This document shows, one piece after another, positions 46,092 to 54,556 of a stretch of DNA of 64,000 nucleotides. The stretch covers positions 62,001 to 126,000 of the forward strand of contig NZ_FNPB01000002.1 of the NCBI RefSeq assembly GCF_900107195.1, read 5' to 3'. The notes under the pieces were generated by a model. The model saw only the letters and a program-made list of their open reading frames with translations. It did not search any database and was not told where the DNA came from. Each line of letters starts with the position of its first letter. Within the stretch, counting starts at the first letter, position 1. The position numbers were made by a program, and so were the translations under genes. The DNA comes from Halobellus clavatus. Its GTDB lineage: Archaea > Halobacteriota > Halobacteria > Halobacteriales > Haloferacaceae.

Positions 46092-46228
46092 GCCCCGCGG
46101 GAGGGGCGTCGTTTCCGGGACGGCTTCCGCTGTGGCGAAGAAGCTATGTATCTATGTAGCGAATCTACGCTCCGTTATGTGCGTGCATCGCCAGACGTTC
46201 CGATCGGACACACCGCCGACTGAGACCG

Positions 46229-46630
46229 ATGAGTGACGACGACGCCGACTCCAGACGCCCGCCCTCGTTCCTCGGCCGGCTGCTGTACGGCGGCACGCTG
46301 TTTTATATGAGCGTGGACGGGTTCAGAAACAACGAAAAGCGGGTCGAGATCGCCCGCGACAGCGGGGTTCCGGCCCCCGAACTCCTGGTCCCGTTCGCTA
46401 CCGGGATGCTGCTGGTCGCGACTCTGCTCCTCACGCTGTGGGTGTGGCCGCTCGTCGCGGCCGGACTGATCCTCGTGTTCTTCTTCTCGACTACCCCGGT
46501 GATCCACAGTTTCTGGGAGTTCGAGGGGAAGGACCGGGCGAATCAGAAGATCAACTTCCTGAAGAACATCGCCCTCATCGGCGCTGCGGTCACCTTCCTC
46601 GTCGAGGCGCTTCGCGCCCGCGAGGACTGA
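46229..46630 (+). CDS. DoxX-like membrane protein
   Basis: 133 residues with four hydrophobic segments: GRLLYGGTLFYMSVDGFRNN (short first helix with the DoxX loop), LLVPFATGMLLVATLLLTLW, PLVAAGLILVFFFSTTPVIH and INFLKNIALIGAAVTFLVEA. The pattern Gly-rich first helix, ..HSFW.., then K-N-IALIGA is typical of haloarchaeal DoxX proteins. Role in this cluster unknown; its stop is 16 bases from the convergent BNR gene. Confidence 0.8.
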   Translation: MSDDDADSRRPPSFLGRLLYGGTLFYMSVDGFRNNEKRVEIARDSGVPAPELLVPFATGMLLVATLLLTLWVWPLVAAGLILVFFFSTTPVIHSFWEFEGKDRANQKINFLKNIALIGAAVTFLVEALRARED

Positions 46631-46646
46631 CGCGTCTGCCGGTCTC

Positions 46647-47690
46647 TCAGACCGGTTCGATCCGACTCACGTTCGCCTCCAGCCGCCCGACCGTCTCGTA
46701 GGCGCCGTCCTCGGTTCGCCGCATCAGCCGTCCCTCGACGTCGTCGCGCGGTTCCGGGACGTCGAACAGGCCGGAGCCGCAGACCACGTCGCCGTCGTGG
46801 ACCGCCCACGTCTCGATGACCTCGTGGGGTTCGCCGGGGAACTCGACGCGCTCCCAGTCGCGGCCGAAGTTCGTCGACTCGAACAGGGCCACCTCGTGAT
46901 CGTCTTCGCGCCACGCGGGCGGGGCCTCCTCGCCGCCGCAGAAGATGACGGTGCCGTCGTGGATGAACACCCGCCTGATGTACGAGAAGTCGTTCCCCTG
47001 GTCGATTCGGGTCCAGGACTCACCCCCGTCGGTCGTCCGGTGGAGCCCGCCCTCCGCGACCGCGTGACCGAGACCGAGATTTTCGAGGTTGTGATCCAGA
47101 TAGCCCGTCGCGGCCAACCAGACGTCTTCGGTGATCGGCAGGATCTGGTGGATGTCGTCGACGATGGTGTCCCGGCGGTCGTCCCAGGTCTGGCCGCCGT
47201 CGTCGCTCACGTGGATCCCTCCGGCCTCGACGCCCGCGATCAGTTGGTCGGGCCGGCCGGGGACGTTCTCGAGCGCCCTGAGGCGGGCGTAGTGGGGATC
47301 AATCGGCGACTCCCAGTGACCGCGCGAGGGGATGTCGCGGAAGCCCTTGCACTCGGCCCAGGTATCGCCGCCGTCGGTCGAACGGAAGATGTAGGGATCG
47401 TTCGTCCCTGCGTAGAGGGCGTCCTCTGTTCCCAGGATCGACCACACTTCGCTCTGTCCCGCGTGCCAGAACCGGTCACCCAGGGGCACTTCGAGGTCTT
47501 CCCACGTGTGCCCGCCGTCCCCCGATCGATAGGCCCCCTCCGTGGACGCCACGAACACGCCCTCGAAGGCGTCGAAGGTCTTGACCGCCGTGACGATCCC
47601 ACAGTCGAGGACCTGTTCCGCGTCGGGTCGGTCGAATGGGACGTCGTCGACGCGATACAGTCCGGCGTCGGTGCCGATTAACAGCGCCAT
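46647..47690 (-). CDS. BNR/sortilin-type beta-propeller protein
   Basis: 347 residues made of repeated propeller blades with Asp-box motifs: SGDGGHTWEDLEV, STDGGDTWAECKG, SDDGGQTWDDRRD, TTDGGESWTRIDQ and STNFGRDWERVEF, five copies spaced 50-70 residues apart. No signal peptide, so it appears cytosolic. BNR proteins bind or hydrolyse glycans, but some are structural; no catalytic pair can be assigned. It starts MALLIGTDAGLYRVDDV. Divergent from the GcvT-like gene across about 140 bases. Confidence 0.9.
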   Translation of the reverse strand: MALLIGTDAGLYRVDDVPFDRPDAEQVLDCGIVTAVKTFDAFEGVFVASTEGAYRSGDGGHTWEDLEVPLGDRFWHAGQSEVWSILGTEDALYAGTNDPYIFRSTDGGDTWAECKGFRDIPSRGHWESPIDPHYARLRALENVPGRPDQLIAGVEAGGIHVSDDGGQTWDDRRDTIVDDIHQILPITEDVWLAATGYLDHNLENLGLGHAVAEGGLHRTTDGGESWTRIDQGNDFSYIRRVFIHDGTVIFCGGEEAPPAWREDDHEVALFESTNFGRDWERVEFPGEPHEVIETWAVHDGDVVCGSGLFDVPEPRDDVEGRLMRRTEDGAYETVGRLEANVSRIEPV

Positions 47691-47806
47691 ATGGCAACGC
47701 TCACCACCTTCCGTAATAAACTTTGGTGGCAGACGGCTCCCGGTCGACCGACCCCGGTCGTCCGCCGACGCAGTCGACGGATCCGCCCTTACCGTCGCCC
47801 AAACAG

Positions 47807-47813
47807 TTATATC
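47807..47813 (+). promoter_or_regulatory. TATA box of the GcvT-like gene
   Basis: GTTATATC about 27 nt before ATG 47835, implying a leaderless transcript. Confidence 0.6.
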
Positions 47814-47834
47814 GATAGTGATGGACTCGAACCT

Positions 47835-49175
47835 ATGGGCGAGGCAGACCCCGACGACGTAGACGAGCGTCCAGTAACCGCAATGCGGACGGCCAACCGT
47901 CGTGAGGACTTCGGTGGGCGCCGTCCCGGCGAGTACACCCACTGGATCGAAGAACAGCTCTCCTGGAAAGAGACGTGCTACATCGGCGATTGGACGTTTC
48001 TGGCGAACCTCCGGCTGACCGGCCCCGACGCGCTCGAACTCCTCTCGGACGTCAGCATCAATTCCTTCGACGACTACGCCGTCGGCGAAGGCAAACACCT
48101 CGTACAGTGTAACGAAGAGGGCGACGTCGTCGCCGACGGCGTCATCGTCCGCGAGGGCGACGAGGAGTTCATCATCCACGGCGTGCCGTCGTACTGGACC
48201 GCCTACCACCTGGAGCAGGGCGACTACGACGCCTCCACGGAGTGGCGGGACACGTTCAATTTCCAGATTCAGGGACCGAACTCCCTGCAGGTCCTCGACG
48301 AGGTCGCCGACGAGGCCCCACGCGACGTGGACTTTATGCACTTCGGACATATCGAGATCGCCGGCCACGACGTGCGAGCCGTCCGGTTCGGGATGTCCGG
48401 CGAGGTCGGGTTCGAACTGCAGGGCCCCGGTGAGTACGGCGACGAGGTGTGGGACGCCATCCTCGAGGCCGGCGAGGAGTACGGCATCCGTCGACTCAGC
48501 GTGAAGACCTCCGCGATCAATCAGCTCGAGTCCGGCATCCCGACGCGGATCCGCGACTACGTCTCGGCGATCCTCCACGACGAGATGACGGAGTACCGAG
48601 ACTGGCTGCGCGAGCATATGCACCGCGACCTGATCACGCATCCGATCGAGGGCAGTTTCGACTCCGACGACATCACAGACTGGTACCGTGACCCCGTCGA
48701 ACTGGGCTGGGACTGGTACATGGACGAGGACGACGACTTCATCGGGAGCGACGCGCTCAAGGCGAAAGCCGAAGATCCCGACCGCACCCTGGTCACCCTC
48801 GAGTGGAACGACGACGACGTCTCAGACGTCTATGACTCCCTCTTCGGATCGGGTGAGACGTACAAGTATATGGATATGCCCCACCAGCAAAAGCGGGCGA
48901 TGATCGCCGACGAGGTCCACAAAGACGGCGATCAGGTCGGTGTCGCGACGATGCGCGGGTACACCTACTACTTCCGGAAGATGCTCTCGCTCGCGGTCAT
49001 CGACACGGAGCACGCCGAGCCCGGGACCGAGGTGACGGTGCTCTGGGGCGAAGGCAACGAACCGGAGAGCCCCACCGTCGAATCGCACGCGCAGAAGGAA
49101 ATCGACGCGACGGTCGCCGCGACACCGTACAAGAAGGACCGCCGGCGGGCGAATCTGCAGGAAGCAGACGACTGA
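47835..49175 (+). CDS. GcvT/LigM/DmdA-type folate-dependent methyltransferase
   Basis: 446 residues. N-terminal GcvT folate-binding fold: GPDALELLSDVSINSFDDYA, GKHLVQCNEEGDVVADGVIV, NFQIQGPNSLQVL and a mid MSGEVGFELQGPGEY block with the folate-site motif. C-terminal barrel domain with MRGYTYYFRKMLSLAVIDTE. The protein is longer than glycine-cleavage GcvT and resembles O-demethylases (vanillate/syringate LigM) and DMSP demethylase, which pass a methyl group to tetrahydrofolate. Start ATG 47835 fits the TATA box. Suggests that a methoxy-, S-methyl or N-methyl compound is handled by this region. Substrate is inference. Confidence 0.85.
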   Translation: MGEADPDDVDERPVTAMRTANRREDFGGRRPGEYTHWIEEQLSWKETCYIGDWTFLANLRLTGPDALELLSDVSINSFDDYAVGEGKHLVQCNEEGDVVADGVIVREGDEEFIIHGVPSYWTAYHLEQGDYDASTEWRDTFNFQIQGPNSLQVLDEVADEAPRDVDFMHFGHIEIAGHDVRAVRFGMSGEVGFELQGPGEYGDEVWDAILEAGEEYGIRRLSVKTSAINQLESGIPTRIRDYVSAILHDEMTEYRDWLREHMHRDLITHPIEGSFDSDDITDWYRDPVELGWDWYMDEDDDFIGSDALKAKAEDPDRTLVTLEWNDDDVSDVYDSLFGSGETYKYMDMPHQQKRAMIADEVHKDGDQVGVATMRGYTYYFRKMLSLAVIDTEHAEPGTEVTVLWGEGNEPESPTVESHAQKEIDATVAATPYKKDRRRANLQEADD

Positions 49176-49194
49176 GTCTCCAACGAACGGAGTC

Positions 49195-50199
49195 TTATGA
49201 ATCGCCAAGTCCGAAGACGGACGCCGGATTCTCGTAGACCACCTGTCGAATGTGCTCGACGTCGATCCCGAGGCGGTACAGTTCGAGGATCGCGCGCTTG
49301 AGCGACAGCGGATCCGATCGGAGGATGTTCGCGCAGTCGGTGTCGATCATGATTCGTTCGGGCCCGTACGTCTCGACCGCGTCGGCGACGTCCGCGACGG
49401 TCACGCCGGTCATCCACGAGTGTCCAAGCGTGAAACTCGCGTAGCAGTCGGTCTCCTCTAAGAGGAATTCGAGGTTGTTGCCGTCGGCGTGCGAGGCAAC
49501 GATTTGCTCCTCGTCGAGTCCGGCGGCCGCAGCGGCCTCGACGTCGATCCGGACCGCCTCGAGTTCGGGGTTCGCCGCGTCGATCACGGGGTCCGCGCCG
49601 AGCGAGACGTTCTTCTCGTAGCCGGGAACCCCCAGTTCCGGTCGGTAACTCCGACCCTCACCGACGCCGGTGTTCGGCGTGTGGAGGATGACGGGGAGCC
49701 CGTTCTCGTCGGCGATCTCCATCTGTCGCTGGACCGCCGCGCGCTGTTCTTCCACCGGCCAGGCGCTGACGTGCTGTGCGGGCGTGACGCCGGTCTCGCC
49801 GACCGCGACCACCTCGTCGAGGGCCACGTACGCCTCCATCGCGTCGAACAGCGCGTCGGGATCCTCGATGCGGATTCGGGTCGGCGCGCCGATTCCGAGT
49901 TTCGTCTCGTAGAAGTGGTTCCGCTCGATCGCGGCGCGTCGGTTGATCGCGTCGTCCCAGAGATATCTGACATCCTCGGCCTCGACCGGCCTGTACGGCG
50001 TCCAGTGTGCCCCCGAGGCAATCATCACCATCGCTTGGCACCCGGCGAGAGCGTACTGCTCTCTGTCCGTCCACGACAGGGTGTGGGCGTGATTGTGTGG
50101 GTCGATCCACGGCAGAGTGAGCAGCTCCGAAGGGAGGTCGAGATCGCTGTCGAGTGACGCGGCGTCGGTCGGACGCTTCGTCGGGTTCGCTGAAGTCAC
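49195..50199 (-). CDS. TatD-like metal-dependent hydrolase
   Basis: 334 residues with a TIM-barrel metal site: PWIDPHNHAHTL (about 31-42, the HxH motif), VAVGETGVTPAQHV near 135, VILHTPNTGVGEG near 170, VASHADGNNLEF near 230 and RIMIDTDCANIL near 293. This is the order of TatD or amidohydrolase-2 enzymes. C-terminal LGIDVEHIRQVVYENPASVF closes the barrel as in TatD. Family members are DNases or deacylase/lactonase-like hydrolases; the cluster location favours a small molecule. Downstream of the IclR gene on the same strand, 75 bases. Confidence 0.85.
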   Translation of the reverse strand: MTSANPTKRPTDAASLDSDLDLPSELLTLPWIDPHNHAHTLSWTDREQYALAGCQAMVMIASGAHWTPYRPVEAEDVRYLWDDAINRRAAIERNHFYETKLGIGAPTRIRIEDPDALFDAMEAYVALDEVVAVGETGVTPAQHVSAWPVEEQRAAVQRQMEIADENGLPVILHTPNTGVGEGRSYRPELGVPGYEKNVSLGADPVIDAANPELEAVRIDVEAAAAAGLDEEQIVASHADGNNLEFLLEETDCYASFTLGHSWMTGVTVADVADAVETYGPERIMIDTDCANILRSDPLSLKRAILELYRLGIDVEHIRQVVYENPASVFGLGDS

Positions 50200-50274
50200 T
50201 ACGAGGCGATAGCGGATTGTCGGGTTAATCTCTTTTGGAACGGCGGCTGAGCGGCTGAATCGGGCACTCCGCGC

Positions 50275-51039
50275 TTAACTGTGTTCGATGTGCAGTTCGA
50301 GTTCGTTCGTCGCGGCCAACACCAGATCGGGCAGTTCGTTCTCCAGTCGGTCGCTCTTCAGCCGCGTGGCGGGTCCGGAGACGCTGATCGCGCCGATGAT
50401 CTCGTCGTCGTTCACCGTGACGGGGGCTCCGATCGCGTGGACGCCCGCCGTCGACTCCTCGCGATTGAGCGCGTATCCTCGCTCGCGGATCTCGGCGAGG
50501 TCCTCCCGGAGCCGCTCGGGATCCGTGATCGTGTTCGGTCCGGTCTGTTCGAGGCTGATCGAGTCGATGACCTGCTCGCGCTCCTCCGCGGGCAGGAACG
50601 CGACGATCGCCTTCCCCGCGGCGCTGGAGTGGATCGGTCCGCGGCGTCCGGTGTGCGCGCCGGTCTGTACGGGATTGTCGCCGATCTCGGTGTACAGATA
50701 CACTCGATCGGTCCCTTCCCGGATAATGAACTGTGCCCGCTCGTCGGTCTGGCTGGCCAGATCGTCGATCTTCTGTTTGACCATGGAATAGCCTGGGACT
50801 TCTCGCCGGAGGAAGCCCCCGAACGTGAGAAACTTGAAGCTCAGGCGGTATCCCTCGGGGCCGCGGACGACGTACCCGTACTCCTGGAGCGTCGCCAAGT
50901 GCCGGTGGACGGTACTCGTCGCCATTCCGAGTCGCTCTTCGAGTTCCTCTCTGGTCGCCTCGCCCTCCTGGAAAAGCGCTTCTAGCATCTCGAACGACGT
51001 TTCCGTCGTCTTGACCCGCGATGCGCTTTGGTTTTCCAT
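50275..51039 (-). CDS. IclR family transcriptional regulator
   Basis: 254 residues. Winged helix TSFEMLEALFQEGEATREEL then MATSTVHRHLATLQEYGYVV (recognition helix about 35-50), and the C-terminal effector domain with HTGRRGPIHSSAAGKAIVAF, IRERGYALNREESTAGVHAI and APVTVNDDEIIGAISVSGPA (quoted in fragments). IclR-type proteins in haloarchaea control sugar and aromatic catabolism. It closes the catabolic region and is followed by an AT-rich intergenic stretch. Ligand unknown. Confidence 0.93.
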   Translation of the reverse strand: MENQSASRVKTTETSFEMLEALFQEGEATREELEERLGMATSTVHRHLATLQEYGYVVRGPEGYRLSFKFLTFGGFLRREVPGYSMVKQKIDDLASQTDERAQFIIREGTDRVYLYTEIGDNPVQTGAHTGRRGPIHSSAAGKAIVAFLPAEEREQVIDSISLEQTGPNTITDPERLREDLAEIRERGYALNREESTAGVHAIGAPVTVNDDEIIGAISVSGPATRLKSDRLENELPDLVLAATNELELHIEHS

Positions 51040-51605
51040 ACCATATACTCGTGTGCATCGGACTTATATTTCCCGGATACTGGGAGGCCGCTTGCAGAAC
51101 GGTCACAACAGGACTACAATCGGGCCGAGTCCCTCACGCTGTGTCCTATCTGCAGCACGGTTATTCACATATCGAAAAGCGTGAGTGAAACCGGCGTCTC
51201 AACGACTCAGACAGATTTATTCAGCCACCAATGACAAAGACTATTCCGATATTGCGGGAAGATTTGGGCCAACCCACCGCTACGACGACGCACTGTTAGT
51301 AACATCCGTACATCTGTTACGTGACCGGCGGTCGGATTCCGTGAAGTGGTACCAAAGCAGCATCTGGTCGAATAGTATAGGTTTTTATAGTATGACAATG
51401 AAATTACCACTTAATTATTTTATGACACAAAATAGCACTTCTGACCGATAGAAACTCGAATAATTCTGAAATAGGTCGATATAAAAATATCACTAATACA
51501 GAAAAGATAGTTCATATCTAATCGACGACACAACGAAGTGTGCGGTGATCGGCTCCGGGCCGACGCAGGCACGATTTTTTGTACGATCCCGTCGTACTCG
51601 GGGCT
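51040..51605. other. AT-rich intergenic region upstream of iclR
   Basis: 566 bases without a supported gene. From about 51230 to 51520 the sequence is strongly AT-rich (ATTTTATGACACAAAATAGC, AAAAATATCACTAATACAGA), unlike the flanking GC-rich genes. Open frames there encode non-halophilic sequence and are not called. It may be an old insertion or a large regulatory region; a TATA-like ACTTATATT lies at about 51062 for the opposite-strand direction only. Confidence 0.6.
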
Positions 51606-52100
51606 ATGAACGAGTCCCCGCAAACCGATGCCGCTCACCCGCCCGACGAAGACGATGCGGATTTCGGAAGTCGGAACGGCGGCGACGAGATCGAGGACCC
51701 CGTCGGCGACCTCCTGCCACGCGCGAGCGTCGACTCCCGCTGGTGGTACTGGATCGCCGCCGTTCCCCTCTACGTCGTCTTCGGCGGCGTCCTCGCCGTT
51801 TTCTTCGTCGGCGCGCTCCTCTTCGATCTCTTCCTCACCGGCGGGCTCGTGACGCTCTTCGGCGCGGTCGTGATCGTCCCAATCGTCGGGCTCGGCGGAC
51901 TACTGCTCACGATCCTGTTCCCGATCGCGACGTACATCGACGCCCGCGCCATCGCCGAATCCGACGCCTCCTGGACGCCCAGTCCGCTGCTGTGGGGGCT
52001 GATCGCCCTCGCGACTGTCGTCGGAAGCGTGTTCACGCTGTCGCTGGTCGTGGCCCTGTACTACCTGTACAAGCGCCACGTCGAAATCGGGACGCCCTGA
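51606..52100 (+). CDS. Haloarchaeal integral membrane protein
   Basis: 164 residues. Acidic N-terminus (about 55 residues, NESPQTDAAHPPDEDDADFG) then three hydrophobic segments: WYWIAAVPLYVVFGGVLAVF, GGLVTLFGAVVIVPIVGLGG with LLLTILFPIATYIDARAI, and LLWGLIALATVVGSVFTLSL, then YYLYKRHVEIGTP. The TYIDARAIAESDASWTPSP loop between helices three and four recurs in a haloarchaeal family of unknown function. Start ATG 51606 is preferred to the upstream in-frame ATG, which lies in unconvincing sequence. Confidence 0.75.
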   Translation: MNESPQTDAAHPPDEDDADFGSRNGGDEIEDPVGDLLPRASVDSRWWYWIAAVPLYVVFGGVLAVFFVGALLFDLFLTGGLVTLFGAVVIVPIVGLGGLLLTILFPIATYIDARAIAESDASWTPSPLLWGLIALATVVGSVFTLSLVVALYYLYKRHVEIGTP

Positions 52101-52145
52101 CCGGGCCGGCCGCCAGTCGTCACCCGACACCGACGACGCCGCAGT

Positions 52146-52286
52146 GCCGCGTCCACCCCCACGGACGAGTGCTACTTCGACGCTGCGGAGGGCGCGGACG
52201 CAGAGCGCATCGGGCATCGACTGGAGCGCCCGATCGGATACGACAGCGCGGACGCTGCGACTGTCGTGGTGCGAGCGCGGGGCTGA
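52146..52286 (+). other. Orphan coding-like segment without a start
   Basis: In the same frame as the preceding membrane protein's stop, 46 codons read acidic, halophile-like sequence (DECYFDAAEGADAERIGHRL, then ERPIGYDSADAATVVVRARG and a stop). G/C dominates the third position. No ATG or GTG precedes it in frame. It may be the 3' end of a decayed gene or chance. The rest of the 52101-52460 gap shows no gene. Confidence 0.3.
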
Positions 52287-52460
52287 GTACGAACCATCAC
52301 AGCGCGATCGGAGCGCGTCCGTCGAACTCGGTCGTAGCGGAATCCGTCCGGTCTGCCCCGTCCGGGCGACGCCGGCTCGGTAGAGAGCCGTGGTGAACGA
52401 CCCCGGTCGGTCGCGACTGAAATGGTGGCCTTTTCACTCGTGGCCGTCGAGGATACATCA

Positions 52461-53597
52461 ATGACCACTCGCGCCACACTCCGATTGGCGACCCGGGGCT
52501 CGGACCTCGCGCTCCGGCAGGCGGCGACAGTCCGGGACTCGCTCTCGGGCCGACGCCAGGACGTCGACCTCGTCGAGGTCGAGACGCGGGGCGACCAGAT
52601 TCGGGACGAACTCATTCACCGACTCGGCAAGACCGGCGCGTTCGTCCGCGCGCTCGACGAGAAGATCCTCGACGGCGATGTCGACGCCGCGGTTCACTCG
52701 ATGAAGGACATGCCCACCGAGGGGCCCGCCGAACTCGTCGTCTCGGGCGTCCCGGAGCGCGAGTCGGCCACCGACCTCCTCCTGACGCCCGACGGAACCC
52801 CGCTCGAGGACCTGCCGCAGGGCGCGGTCGTCGGCACCTCCTCGCTCCGGCGAAAGGCCCAACTGCTCGCCGAGCGGCCCGACCTCGAGGTCGAACCGCT
52901 CCGCGGCAACGTCGACACGCGGATCGAGAAACTCCTCGCCCCCGAACTACAGGCCGAACACGAGCGCCGTCTCGAAGCCGAACAGGACGAGAAAGCCGAC
53001 GGTCCCGACGCCGACGAGGGAGACACCGACGGTGGGGCCGAGCGTTCTGACGCCGACGCCGACTTCGCGGAGTCGACCGAGGCGTGGTTCGACGGCCTCG
53101 CGGAGATCGAGCGGCGCGCGCTCGAACGCGACCTCGACACCGAGTACGACGCGATCGTCCTCGCGGAGGCCGGCCTGCGCCGCGCCGGACTCCTCCACCA
53201 CGTCGAATACGTCCCCCTCGACCCCGCGTCGTTCGTACCCGCCCCCGGCCAGGGCGCCATCGCCGTCACGTCCCACGCTGATGGCGACGTGTCGGAGACG
53301 GTCCGATCGGCGATCGATCACCCGCGGACGCGCGTGGAGACGACCGTCGAGCGGACGGTGCTCGCCGAACTCGGTGGCGGCTGTATCGCGCCGATCGGCG
53401 TCCACGCGACACTCCAGGGCGAATACGTCCACACGGCCGCGCGAATCCTCTCCGGGGACGGGACCGAGGAGGTCGCGGCGACTCGCGACATTCCGGTCAC
53501 AGACCACGCGAACGCGGCGGCGGCGTTCGCGGCTGACCTCGCCGATCGAGGTGCCGACGACCTGATTGCCGCGGCCCGCGAAGCCGCGGAGGAGTGA
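52461..53597 (+). CDS. hemC: Hydroxymethylbilane synthase
   Basis: 378-residue porphobilinogen deaminase, linking four porphobilinogens into hydroxymethylbilane. N-terminal RLATRGSDLALRQAATVRDS, DAAVHSMKDMPTE with catalytic Asp, SSLRRKAQLLAERPD, GNVDTRIEKL and the dipyrromethane-carrying Cys in LGGGCIAPIGVH (about 310). A strongly acidic insertion of about 60 residues (around 160-220, ADGPDADEGDTDGGAERSDA) interrupts the second domain between RGNVDTR and YDAIVLAEAGLRR. Start ATG 52461. First gene of a three-gene operon; overlaps sumT. Confidence 0.96.
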   Translation: MTTRATLRLATRGSDLALRQAATVRDSLSGRRQDVDLVEVETRGDQIRDELIHRLGKTGAFVRALDEKILDGDVDAAVHSMKDMPTEGPAELVVSGVPERESATDLLLTPDGTPLEDLPQGAVVGTSSLRRKAQLLAERPDLEVEPLRGNVDTRIEKLLAPELQAEHERRLEAEQDEKADGPDADEGDTDGGAERSDADADFAESTEAWFDGLAEIERRALERDLDTEYDAIVLAEAGLRRAGLLHHVEYVPLDPASFVPAPGQGAIAVTSHADGDVSETVRSAIDHPRTRVETTVERTVLAELGGGCIAPIGVHATLQGEYVHTAARILSGDGTEEVAATRDIPVTDHANAAAAFAADLADRGADDLIAAAREAAEE

Positions 53598-53599
53598 CG

Positions 53600-54556
53600 A
53601 TGCGCGAGGAAGACGCGGACACGCCGGATGCGACCCAGTCGGACACGACCCAGCCGGAGGCGACCCAGTCGGACACGACCCAGCCGGAGGCGACTCAGTC
53701 GGATGCGACCCAGTCGGAGGCGACCCGATTGGAGGCGGGTCCCACAGAAACGGACGCGATGAACTCCGACGCGACGGCGCCGGACCTCGGTTTCGTCTCG
53801 CTCGTCGGGAGCGGTCCCGGCGATCCGGAACTGCTGACGGTGAAGGCGAAGCGCCTGCTGACGGAAGCCGACGTCGTCCTCCACGACAAGCTTCCCGGGC
53901 CCGAGATCATCGAGTCGATTCCCGAGGCCAACCGCGAGGACGTCGGCAAGCGCGCCGGCGGCGAGTGGACGCCACAGGAGTACACCAACCGCCGCCTCGT
54001 CGAACTCGCTCGGGACGGCAAGCACGTCGTCCGACTGAAAGGCGGCGACCCGTTCGTCTTCGGCCGCGGCGGCGAGGAGATGGAACACCTCGCGAGCGAG
54101 GGGATCCCCTTCGAGGTCGTGCCCGGGATCACCTCCGCAGTGGCCGGTCCCGGTGTGGCGGGGATCCCCGTGACCCACCGCGACCACGCCTCCTCGGTCT
54201 CGTTCGTCACGGGCCACGAGGACCCGACGAAAGACGAGTCCGCAGTGAACTGGGAAGCGCTCGCGGCGACCGGCGGCACGCTCGTCGTCCTGATGGGCGT
54301 CGGGAAACTGCCCGACTACACCGCGGCGCTCCGCGAAGCAGGGATGGAGCCCGACACGCCGGTCGCGCTCGTCGAACGGGCGACCTGGCCGGGAATGCGC
54401 GTCGCGACCGGGACGCTCGAAACCATCGTCGACGTCCGTGATGCGGAGGGGATCGAACCCCCCGCGATCACCGTGATCGGCGCGGTCGCAGCCACGCGCG
54501 AACGCGTCCTGGAGTTCCTTCGAAACCGACCCGGCGACGCGGAGGACGAGGGATGA
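53600..54556 (+). CDS. sumT: Uroporphyrinogen-III C-methyltransferase
   Basis: 318 residues. SAM-dependent double methylation of uroporphyrinogen III to precorrin-2, the entry to siroheme, cobalamin and the archaeal heme route. Core motifs: LVGSGPGDPELLTVKAKRLL, VLHDKLPGP, RLKGGDPFVFGRGGEE, VPGITSAVAGPGVAGIPVTH and TLVVLMGVGKL. An N-terminal extension of about 55 residues carries a decapeptide-like repeat (DTTQPEATQS) coded by 30-bp DNA repeats at about 53640-53700. Start is ATG 53600, just after the hemC stop; GTG 53594 overlapping the stop is an alternative. Overlaps hemD by four bases. Confidence 0.95.
   Translation: MREEDADTPDATQSDTTQPEATQSDTTQPEATQSDATQSEATRLEAGPTETDAMNSDATAPDLGFVSLVGSGPGDPELLTVKAKRLLTEADVVLHDKLPGPEIIESIPEANREDVGKRAGGEWTPQEYTNRRLVELARDGKHVVRLKGGDPFVFGRGGEEMEHLASEGIPFEVVPGITSAVAGPGVAGIPVTHRDHASSVSFVTGHEDPTKDESAVNWEALAATGGTLVVLMGVGKLPDYTAALREAGMEPDTPVALVERATWPGMRVATGTLETIVDVRDAEGIEPPAITVIGAVAATRERVLEFLRNRPGDAEDEG

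Noticed and set aside
51185-51451. 88-codon frame in the AT-rich region
   Set aside because: Low-GC, non-halophilic composition with no motif.
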